This document shows, piece after piece, positions 18,653 to 24,657 of a stretch of DNA of 64,000 nucleotides (positions within the stretch are counted from its first letter, which is position 1; each line of letters begins with the position of its first letter). The stretch is from Colimorpha sp045222295 (GTDB taxonomy: Bacteria > Bacteroidota > Bacteroidia > Bacteroidales > P3): positions 22,288-86,287 of the forward strand of contig JBGUXP010000005.1 in NCBI GenBank assembly GCA_045222295.1. Direction: 5' to 3'. The position numbers were made by a program, and so were the translations under genes. The notes under the pieces are model-generated. The model saw only the letters and a list, made by a program, of their open reading frames with translations, did not search any database and was not told the DNA's origin.

Positions 18653-19897
18653 TTATTTCGTGTAAAGCATAAAAATCTCCTCCAGCCGCCTTGCGCACAC
18701 AGGACAGAAAGGCGCATAGTCTCTCATCATGCAATGCATCACGGGACGATAGACCCCATTGGCAGCATAGCCAGCACCCTCGTACACTCCCAAGGGGCCG
18801 TTCTCCGTGCGCAACACATCCTTGTTGTCGGGTGTCGGCACCGGTGTCCCTTTGGGAAGCATTGACTGCCACTTGCTCTTAAAGTCTACCAAATTGGTGA
18901 TATTGGGCTCCAAAGGCTCATACTCCGTACGGTGCAGATTGGCATAACTGAGATCCTCGTCGACATATTCGTCGGCCAGTCCCCCGATGCCATGTCCCAG
19001 CTCATGCGGCAGTACATATTCGGCCATCTTGTGCAATGAGGAAACCGAGTAGAAGTTATAGATGGCACCACCGCCATACTTGGCATTATTGAGCACGATA
19101 ATAATATGGTCGCAGGGAGTATCGCCAAGCACATCGTGCAATTGCCACAATTTGAACGTCATGGCATAACGGTCGGAACCCAAGGCATTGTAATCCACTC
19201 CAACATCGCCACGGACAATATAGACATTGAAATCGTTGCGGTGACTCTTGAACGGCTCCTTGTCGAAAAACGCCTCAGTCATGCGGCGGCAGACACTGTT
19301 ATAGTAAATCGTGTCATCATCGAAGCCCTGCATCACAAAAGCCACGTCGAGTTTCACCGCCGGGTCGCCGTGCAGCTCGTAAGGCACTACTCCGAAGGGC
19401 ACCAAAGATGTCGGCAACACCTGCCGAGACGGGTCGAATGCCACTACCGTTTGGTCTTCCAGTTGCATATTCGACTTGTTGCGCCGTTGCATAGCGATTT
19501 GCACCTCACCTTTCGGCATGGGCAGCAGAAGCACTTCCTCGAACCTTTTCACCGTAGTCTTGCCCTCTGGGGTATCCTTATATTCGCGAAAAAGGTTGCT
19601 GTAGCCACGCGAATAGAGTTCGCATCCCGTTGCAACATCGCGCATCACAACACGATATTCACCATTATCAAAAGGGTCAAGTAGCTGGGTACGAGAGCCA
19701 TGCCAGCCGGCACCGCGGTTAATCCAGTGCTCCACCCACACGGTGTCGTCTTGGACAGAGCCTTCGCGAATACAATCGAGGCGCAAAGTCCCTCCGGTGA
19801 AATACTTATCGAACTCGACATTCTGTGCCCCGGAAAAGCCCGTCCCAAGGAACAGAAAAAACGCCGTCGTCAGTATCTTTGCAACCATTTTTCTCAT
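18653..19897 (-). CDS. M64-family (IgA peptidase-like) metalloprotease
   Basis: Secreted zinc peptidase. The start MRKMVAKILTTAFFLF opens a signal peptide ending GFSGAQ; an upstream ATG at 19963 adds a poor N-terminus and lies inside the promoter region of the divergent gene. The N-terminal 180 residues are a beta domain. The catalytic domain contains the zinc-site motif VLPHELGHGIGGLADEY (about residue 300), in which HELGH and the downstream Asp-Glu-Tyr fit M64. Length is 414 aa. IgA cleavage is only a family name here; the substrate is unknown. First gene of the minus-strand run leading to ruvA and sprA. Confidence 0.87.
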   Translation of the reverse strand: MRKMVAKILTTAFFLFLGTGFSGAQNVEFDKYFTGGTLRLDCIREGSVQDDTVWVEHWINRGAGWHGSRTQLLDPFDNGEYRVVMRDVATGCELYSRGYSNLFREYKDTPEGKTTVKRFEEVLLLPMPKGEVQIAMQRRNKSNMQLEDQTVVAFDPSRQVLPTSLVPFGVVPYELHGDPAVKLDVAFVMQGFDDDTIYYNSVCRRMTEAFFDKEPFKSHRNDFNVYIVRGDVGVDYNALGSDRYAMTFKLWQLHDVLGDTPCDHIIIVLNNAKYGGGAIYNFYSVSSLHKMAEYVLPHELGHGIGGLADEYVDEDLSYANLHRTEYEPLEPNITNLVDFKSKWQSMLPKGTPVPTPDNKDVLRTENGPLGVYEGAGYAANGVYRPVMHCMMRDYAPFCPVCARRLEEIFMLYTK

Positions 19898-19946
19898 ATA
19901 TTTCTTAAACGCCCTACCACTATATTTATTGTGTATGAAAATAAAT

Positions 19947-19977
19947 TTTGTCAGTCCACACAACTTTCGTACTTTTG
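19947..19977 (+). promoter_or_regulatory. Promoter of tsaC
   Basis: TTTG at 19947-19950 and TACTTTTG at 19970-19977, 19 bp apart: a textbook Bacteroidota -33/-7 promoter. The tsaC ATG follows 24 bp later. Confidence 0.85.
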
Positions 19978-20001
19978 CAGTTTGAAACTTTAATAAAAAA
20001 C

Positions 20002-20619
20002 ATGATAATAAAATTATATAATGGCAACCCCAACGTGCGGGAAGTAAGAAAGATAGCCGACACCCTGCGCGATGGAGGCGTCGTCATTCTTCCCACCGAC
20101 ACCCTCTATTGTTTCGCCTGCAGCATGGAGCACAAGAAGGCCGCCGAGGCCATCGCCCAACTGAAAGGCTTCAAACTAAAACAAGCCAAATACTCCATGC
20201 TTTGTGCTTCTCTGAGCCAAGCATCGGAATTTGTCCGTGCCATGGACAAAGACACTTTCTCTATCCTAAAAGAATGTCTACCTGGCCCTTACACCTTTAT
20301 CATGGAGGCCAGTGGCAGTGTGCCGCGCAACTATCAGAATGCCAACAAAACCATCGGCATCCGCGTGCCGGAGAACGACATCACCCGCGCCATCATCGAG
20401 GAGGTGGGCTGCCCGCTCATCTGCACCTCGGTGCGTCCCATTGACGGTGACGACGAGGTGGAGAACTACACCGACCCCGAACTCATCCACGACCGTTTCG
20501 GCTCTCGCGTGGATATTGTAGTTGACGGTGGTCTGGCCGACGCCGCCCCCTCTACAGTGGTCGACTGCAGCGACGGCATCGAGGTCGTACGTCAAGGGAA
20601 GGGAGAGATAAGTCTATGA
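20002..20619 (+). CDS. tsaC: Threonylcarbamoyl-AMP synthase (TsaC/Sua5/YrdC)
   Basis: Makes L-threonylcarbamoyladenylate for the t6A37 modification of ANN-decoding tRNAs. The YrdC domain fills the 205-aa protein: LRDGGVVILPTDTLY near residue 25, the KLKQAKYSMLC segment, PGPYTFIM, and IGIRVPEN followed by CPLICTSVRP. The start at 20002 is chosen because the promoter -7 box overlaps the longer frame upstream. There is no Sua5 C-terminal domain, so this is the short TsaC form. The stop overlaps the ATG of the next gene by 4 bp (ATGA). Confidence 0.92.
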   Translation: MIIKLYNGNPNVREVRKIADTLRDGGVVILPTDTLYCFACSMEHKKAAEAIAQLKGFKLKQAKYSMLCASLSQASEFVRAMDKDTFSILKECLPGPYTFIMEASGSVPRNYQNANKTIGIRVPENDITRAIIEEVGCPLICTSVRPIDGDDEVENYTDPELIHDRFGSRVDIVVDGGLADAAPSTVVDCSDGIEVVRQGKGEISL

Positions 20620-21089
20620 AAATAACCATCAATAATGGCAGCAATTTCTACAGTGGCCGTAACGGTTGCTTGACCCGACTGATGCTGCTCTCCATTGCCG
20701 TAATGGTGGGTGCATGGCTCCTGCCAGGCGTCGAAGTCACCTCATTCTGGTCGGTCCTCCTCACTGCCGTGGTCATCTCTATACTCAACAATATCATCCG
20801 TCCCATCCTCATCGTTATCACCCTGCCGGTTACAGCCATCACACTGGGGCTCTTCCTCTTCGTCATCAACGCCATTATCATCATCATGGCCTCCGAACTG
20901 GTAACAGGGTTCCAGGTCGACAACTTCAGCTCAGCGCTGCTCTTCAGTCTCATACTGATGGGTGTCAACTACCTGCTGGAACTGCCCAACAAATACCTCA
21001 ACCGCAAGCCCTTGCAACAGCAACAGGTACAACAGGACAACGACACCGACGATGAAGGTTTCACTCCTTATGAAGAAATAAAAGACTAA
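20616..21089 (+). CDS. Four-span membrane protein of the phage-holin-4 family (PF04020 type)
   Basis: A 157-aa integral membrane protein with four hydrophobic spans (about 18-35, 45-62, 68-95 and 105-122), including IRPILIVITLPVTAITLG, the signature of this family, and a polar Gln-rich C-tail (QQQQVQQDNDTDDE). Despite the family name these are chromosomal housekeeping-like proteins with unknown function; nothing here indicates a prophage. Translation is coupled to tsaC through a 4-bp overlap. It is followed by a palindrome and panC. Confidence 0.8.
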   Translation: MKITINNGSNFYSGRNGCLTRLMLLSIAVMVGAWLLPGVEVTSFWSVLLTAVVISILNNIIRPILIVITLPVTAITLGLFLFVINAIIIIMASELVTGFQVDNFSSALLFSLILMGVNYLLELPNKYLNRKPLQQQQVQQDNDTDDEGFTPYEEIKD

Positions 21090-21103
21090 AAATATTTTGG
21101 ACC

Positions 21104-21120
21104 GCCGGCGTCTCGCCGGC
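21104..21120. repeat. GC-rich palindrome before panC
   Basis: GCCGGCG-TCT-CGCCGGC, a 7-bp stem with a 3-nt loop, 17 bp before the panC ATG. It differs from the GCCCC/GGGGC palindromes near the transposase. Confidence 0.65.
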
Positions 21121-21136
21121 ACAAAAAAAAGCTCTT

Positions 21137-22045
21137 ATGAAACAAATCACCAAAGCTGCCGATCTCGAGTCGGCCATCAGAGAAGCCAGGAATCAAAACC
21201 TTGAGATAGGCCTTGTGCCCACCATGGGAGCCCTCCACGAGGGTCACCTCTCGCTCATCGAGCGCGCCATGAAAGAAAACGACCTCGTCGTCGTCTCCCT
21301 CTTCGTTAACCCCATCCAGTTCAATAATAAAGAAGACTTGGAGAAATACCCCCGCACCATCGATGCCGACCTAAAACTTATTGCCAGCCGCATGGACCGC
21401 ATGGAAGGCCGAAAAGCATCTGAGTTATTGGTGTTCACGCCGACGGTGGAGGAGATGTACCCGCAAGGGGAGCCCAAAGAGGTGTACCATTTCGGTCCTG
21501 TGGAGGAGGTAATGGAAGGTCCGCGTCGTCCCGGCCACTTCAGCGGTGTCGCCGTGGTAGTGCGCCGCCTCTTCGACTTGGCACAGCCCAAGCGCGCCTA
21601 CTTTGGAGAGAAGGACTACCAGCAGATTGCCGTCATTCGTTCACTCCTCGAACAGATTAAGTACCCTATTGAGCTCATCCCCTGCCCCATCGTGCGTGCC
21701 GATGACGGCCTGGCCCTCAGTAGCCGCAACATGCGTCTCTCGCCTGCTGCACGCGTCATCGCTCCCACCATCAACGCCACCCTCGAACAGGCCGCCGAGA
21801 TGGCTGAATTTGAGGAAGTCGACGACGTGAAAGAGTGGGTGCTCGACACCCTAACCTCGTTCCACGAGGTGAATCCCTCGCTCTGCCCCGATGGGCTGAA
21901 GTTCGAGCCCGAATATTTCGAGATTGTCGATGCCATCACCCTCCAGCCCATCGCCGAATGGGCCGACGCTGAGAAGAACGGTGCCGTGGGCTGCATAGCC
22001 GTCTGGCTCAACGGGGTCCGCCTTATTGACATTGTCAAATTTTAA
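21137..22045 (+). CDS. panC: Pantothenate synthetase
   Basis: ATP-dependent condensation of pantoate with beta-alanine, the last step of pantothenate synthesis. The 302-aa protein has the nucleotidyl-transfer motifs PTMGALHEGHLSL (HIGH-like, about 30-42), FVNPIQFNN and KRAYFGEKDYQQ, then ALSSRN (KMSKS-like region). About 15 residues around RMDRMEGRKASEL are a modest insertion compared with shorter homologues. It is the third gene after tsaC. A strong hairpin downstream probably ends the transcript. Confidence 0.95.
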   Translation: MKQITKAADLESAIREARNQNLEIGLVPTMGALHEGHLSLIERAMKENDLVVVSLFVNPIQFNNKEDLEKYPRTIDADLKLIASRMDRMEGRKASELLVFTPTVEEMYPQGEPKEVYHFGPVEEVMEGPRRPGHFSGVAVVVRRLFDLAQPKRAYFGEKDYQQIAVIRSLLEQIKYPIELIPCPIVRADDGLALSSRNMRLSPAARVIAPTINATLEQAAEMAEFEEVDDVKEWVLDTLTSFHEVNPSLCPDGLKFEPEYFEIVDAITLQPIAEWADAEKNGAVGCIAVWLNGVRLIDIVKF

Positions 22046-22069
22046 CATTCAACAATTGACAATTAGCAT
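22046..22069. repeat. Heptamer-type repeat downstream of panC
   Basis: CAATTGTCAATTGT-type heptamers (read on the minus strand), related to those in the signal peptide region at 32845-32872. Confidence 0.55.
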
Positions 22070-22109
22070 CTCAAGATTGCTTGTCAGTCACAAACGGGCA
22101 AGATTTTTT

Positions 22110-22141
22110 CAAGGCTCAATAATTTGATTTATTGAGCCTTG
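22110..22141 (+). terminator. Hairpin after panC
   Basis: Perfect 13-bp inverted repeat, CAAGGCTCAATAA (22110-22122) and TTATTGAGCCTTG (22129-22141), 6-nt loop. No strong T-run follows, so termination is probable rather than certain. Confidence 0.6.
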
Positions 22142-22174
22142 AATTATTCAAAAGACGTCATAGTCAAAAAAAAT

Positions 22175-22205
22175 TTTGCCAGTTTCAAAAAAGGTTGTAC
22201 TTTTG
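22175..22205 (+). promoter_or_regulatory. Promoter of tRNA-Gln
   Basis: TTTG at 22175-22178, 19-bp spacer, TACTTTTG at 22198-22205. Spacer and flanks closely resemble the promoter of the six-tRNA operon (46441-46471), including CAGTTTCAAAAA and the CACCCG that follows the -7 box. Confidence 0.85.
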
Positions 22206-22238
22206 CACCCGTTTTTGAGAGAAAAAAACAATACCGAT

Positions 22239-22309
22239 TGTCCTATGGTGTAACGGTAGCACATCTGACTCTGGATCAGCTTGTCTTGGTTCGAATCCAG
22301 GTAGGACAA
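22239..22309 (+). tRNA. tRNA-Gln (anticodon CTG)
   Basis: Cloverleaf with acceptor TGTCCTA (22239-22245) pairing TAGGACA (22302-22308), a 3-bp D stem, anticodon loop CTCTGGA and T-arm around TTCGAAT. The CTG anticodon reads CAG. One anticodon-stem end pair is mismatched. Its 3' end serves as integration site for the island downstream. Confidence 0.9.
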
Positions 22310-22313
22310 CAAA
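22297..22313 (+). other. Left attachment site (attL) in tRNA-Gln
   Basis: CCAGGTAGGACAACAAA, covering the T-stem 3' half, the acceptor 3' strand and flanking bases of tRNA-Gln. It is identical to 30680-30696, and integration kept the tRNA functional. Confidence 0.78.
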
Positions 22314-22333
22314 AGCCCTGATATCAGGGCTTT
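22312..22333 (+). terminator. Terminator of tRNA-Gln
   Basis: Self-complementary AAAGCCCTGAT/ATCAGGGCTTT followed by a T/A-rich run. It lies inside the island, so it would have arrived with the element. Confidence 0.75.
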
Positions 22334-22514
22334 ATATTTATACACACCCAAGATACACTCAATTCAAGGTCTCGTATCTACTTCATTTGCAACAATCTGA
22401 TAATTATAGTTCAAATCCCTTCGGAGACAAATAATGAACGTATTAGATTAGTTTTGGTTCAAATCCCGCCAATGCATTATCAACAGCATTTCAAAGGCAA
22501 TTTTGAAATATTAT

Positions 22515-22545
22515 TTTGCTAATCCAAAAACACTTCGTATCTTTG
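22515..22545 (+). promoter_or_regulatory. Promoter of the toxin-antitoxin pair
   Basis: TTTG at 22515-22518, 19-bp spacer, TATCTTTG at 22538-22545, 18 bp before the antitoxin ATG. Confidence 0.85.
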
Positions 22546-22563
22546 CAAAATCAAATATATAAT

Positions 22564-22791
22564 ATGTGCACAATATCGTTATCCTACAACCTGAGCAACG
22601 CCCTTGCACGCCACAAACTGGCGGAATTGCTGAGGCCGGGACTGTTCGAGATGACATACTCGGAGCTTGATGCTGTCGCCGAGCAGTTCGAACCTACGGT
22701 AGAGGAAATTGAGGCGCATCACGAGCTACGGGATGCCGCACTCGCCCTCTCGCGCAAAAACATGTCCCAAGTCATTGCACGCTACCTATGA
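22564..22791 (+). CDS. Putative antitoxin of a MazF/PemK-type module
   Basis: A 75-aa protein starting MCTISLSYNLSNALA; the start is chosen for its place 18 bp after a strong promoter. It is mostly helical and acidic in the C-terminal half (ELDAVAEQFEPTVEEIEAHHEL). No DNA-binding fold is recognised with certainty. Identification rests on position: its stop overlaps the toxin ATG (ATGA), the usual antitoxin-first layout. Small helical antitoxins with this arrangement are common in Bacteroidales islands. It could still neutralise relatives of the damaged toxin. Confidence 0.6.
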   Translation: MCTISLSYNLSNALARHKLAELLRPGLFEMTYSELDAVAEQFEPTVEEIEAHHELRDAALALSRKNMSQVIARYL

Positions 22792-23133
22792 AATACCACC
22801 AGAAAGATATCGTGGATGTTAATTTCCTCTTCGCCGACGGCACCCTCAAGCCCCATCCCACCATCGTTGTCTCCAACGACCAACTGCAGCTCGACGAGGA
22901 GGGGATGTTCGACCTCGTCCTCATCACCTCTAATGACAGAATCAACCCACAATATTCCTATCCGCTGACCGATGACATGGTTACGGGTTTCTCCTTTTCG
23001 AAGCCGAGTGTCGTCAAATGCCAAATAAATCATCACAGACAATATTAAACGCGATGTGACCCGTCGGCTCGGAAGCATCAAGCAAAAGTATTTCGACGAG
23101 ATTGTTGATAAAATCATTGAATCAATATTTTAA
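22788..23133 (+). pseudogene. MazF/PemK-like toxin, frameshifted
   Basis: Toxins of this family are mRNA endoribonucleases. The first 86 codons (22788-23048) give a MazF-like start, KYHQKDIVDVNFLFADG, then HPTIVVSND and LVLITSND. The frame then ends early. Removing one A from the AAATAAAT stretch at 23023-23030 continues it as IKRDVTRRLGSIKQKYFDEI to the stop at 23131-23133, for an intact length of about 114 aa. That tail looks like the C-terminal helix of MazF proteins. A sequencing error in the A-rich stretch is the alternative. It directly follows its antitoxin. Confidence 0.65.
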
Positions 23134-23163
23134 ATTAATTGGAGGAAAACATAAAGCAAATTG

Positions 23164-23194
23164 GCGTGGTGTTTATGACTCCACGCTTTTTTTT
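23164..23194 (+). terminator. Terminator after the toxin
   Basis: GCGTGG (23164-23169) and CCACGC (23181-23186) with an 11-nt loop and eight T residues. Confidence 0.75.
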
Positions 23195-23344
23195 ATATTT
23201 TCGCTCCTCCCCACCCACCAAATTTTTAACACTCCCCACTCCCCTGACCCTCAACCTTATCCAAAAATCTTCAAAAAAATTTCACTCCCTGTGTCCCTTT
23301 TTCTCGTTTTTGTGGTTATTATGTTAGTGGAAGAGCTTTAGTTT

Positions 23345-23848
23345 ATGACCGGAAACGGAGGGACGAAATATGAGCAGTTCGACGACCTAATAATCCGCTA
23401 CCGCAAGCTGATACGCAAACTTTGCTGGCGGCACTCATCGGGGAGCGAGAGCCAGTGCGACGAGCTGGTGCAGGATTGCTATATCTCTATCTGGTGCCAC
23501 CTTCCCTCCCTGCGTCCCGATGCCCACGCCCTCCAGCGAACCGCTTGGGTGGTGCTGCAATGCCGCAGCGTCTTTTCACACCGGCGACGAAGCAAGACTC
23601 CAGAATGGCTCCCTATCGACGAGCAACTGGCCGACATCCTCCCGGCACCCGACGACACCGCGCGCCACGAACTGATAGAAGAACTCGCCGCTGACCTCCC
23701 GCCCAACGAACGTCGCCTGCTCACCCTGATGATGGAGGGCTGCAGACAGAAGGAGATTGCCGAGAAGATGAACATGAGCGTCGAAGCCGTCAAGAAGATG
23801 CGGCAGCGATTAATCAAAAAGATACAAAAGAAAAACAACCATGAATAG
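23345..23848 (+). CDS. ECF-type sigma-70 family sigma factor
   Basis: A 167-aa alternative sigma factor. Region 2 lies about residues 12-60 (FDDLIIRYRKLIRKLCWRH, then DELVQDCYISIWCHL); region 4 lies about 115-160 (LPPNERRLLTLMMEGCRQ, then IAEKMNMSVEAVKKMRQRL), which would read the -35 element. No extra C-terminal domain. The last 8 bp overlap the next gene, a small membrane protein that could be the anti-sigma factor. It is the first gene of the island's central operon, and plausibly directs that operon's own transcription. Confidence 0.88.
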   Translation: MTGNGGTKYEQFDDLIIRYRKLIRKLCWRHSSGSESQCDELVQDCYISIWCHLPSLRPDAHALQRTAWVVLQCRSVFSHRRRSKTPEWLPIDEQLADILPAPDDTARHELIEELAADLPPNERRLLTLMMEGCRQKEIAEKMNMSVEAVKKMRQRLIKKIQKKNNHE

Positions 23849-24122
23849 ACAAGAATATTACAGGATGCCCGACTCCGAGGACCTCGCCCACATCCAGACC
23901 ATGGTGGCGGAGCACAACGCCGACCTGCCAAGGTGGTGCCGTCGGCAGCGCCGGCACGAGGCCTTCGTACGCACCGCCGTGGCGGCCTGCTTCTTTGCGC
24001 TCTTTGCTCTCGGCATCGACACCGCCTACGCCCAGCCGCCGCGATACACCAGAATCGACACCTGCGGTCTCAGCAAGGACCGCACCTGCGACACAATAGA
24101 CCTGTTTGTGAAACATATATGA
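23841..24122 (+). CDS. Small single-span membrane protein, possible anti-sigma factor
   Basis: A 93-aa protein with a cytoplasmic N-terminal part of about 45 residues rich in charge (MNRQEYYRMPDSEDLAHIQ), one membrane span (about 48-66, AVAACFFALFALGI), and a short outside tail with two Cys (TCGLSKDRTCDTID). It overlaps the sigma gene by 8 bp and the next gene by 4 bp (ATGA). The arrangement fits a sigma-binding membrane protein, but no anti-sigma motif such as a zinc-binding HxxxCxxC is present. Function unknown. Confidence 0.6.
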   Translation: MNRQEYYRMPDSEDLAHIQTMVAEHNADLPRWCRRQRRHEAFVRTAVAACFFALFALGIDTAYAQPPRYTRIDTCGLSKDRTCDTIDLFVKHI

Positions 24123-24613
24123 TTCGTTCGCGGCACATACGACGCTTCTGGCTTTGGGTAGGCATCGGCCTGCTCATTGAGCTGGCTGTCCTCACGCTGT
24201 GGAAGCGCCCCTACTGGTTCTTCCACTCGGACGAGGTGAGCGAGTACTATACCCGCTATGCCGGCACCGACGGCATCAACGCCGCCTTCGTCAAGGATTA
24301 TCGCGTCAACGACACCCTGCTGCTCGATGTCACCGTGCTCGAAGTCACCGACTCGGCGATGTGGGAGCAAACCTGCGCGGAGCTGGGGGTGATGACTACC
24401 GCAGAGATACCCGAAGAAGATCGCAACTTCTTCCTCGAACCTGGCGGATTCGAGTCCTTTGTCCTGCGCGACACCCTTACTGTTTGCGGCAAGCCCACCC
24501 CGCTGAGGACAGTCTTCGTCATCCAACGCTTCGAACGCACCCTATGCATCTTCCACCGCGTCAGCGAGGCGCAGTATGACGCCATCATGAGGAAAAACAT
24601 TGACGAATTATAA
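24119..24613 (+). CDS. Membrane-anchored protein of unknown function
   Basis: A 164-aa protein starting MIRSRHIRRFWLWVG, with one N-terminal membrane anchor (about residues 10-28) and a soluble extracytoplasmic domain (SEYYTRYAGTDGINA to the end) of mixed alpha/beta character. Not recognised. The ATG overlaps the preceding stop, so it is translationally coupled to the sigma factor/small membrane protein pair and probably works with them in sensing or signal transfer across the membrane. A longer frame open upstream runs antisense-free through the preceding gene and was not used. Confidence 0.65.
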   Translation: MIRSRHIRRFWLWVGIGLLIELAVLTLWKRPYWFFHSDEVSEYYTRYAGTDGINAAFVKDYRVNDTLLLDVTVLEVTDSAMWEQTCAELGVMTTAEIPEEDRNFFLEPGGFESFVLRDTLTVCGKPTPLRTVFVIQRFERTLCIFHRVSEAQYDAIMRKNIDEL

Positions 24614-24657
24614 ATTAAGAATACCAAAGTATAGACCAATAACAAAACATCAATAAT

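Noticed and set aside
20616..21089. Prophage, from the holin-like family name
   Set aside because: No other phage gene is nearby; this family is mostly chromosomal and the gene is coupled to tsaC.
23200..23300. Pyrimidine-rich tract before the sigma factor gene as a special structure
   Set aside because: The strand bias is strong, but no repeat, hairpin or promoter box could be assigned, so it is left as ordinary leader sequence.
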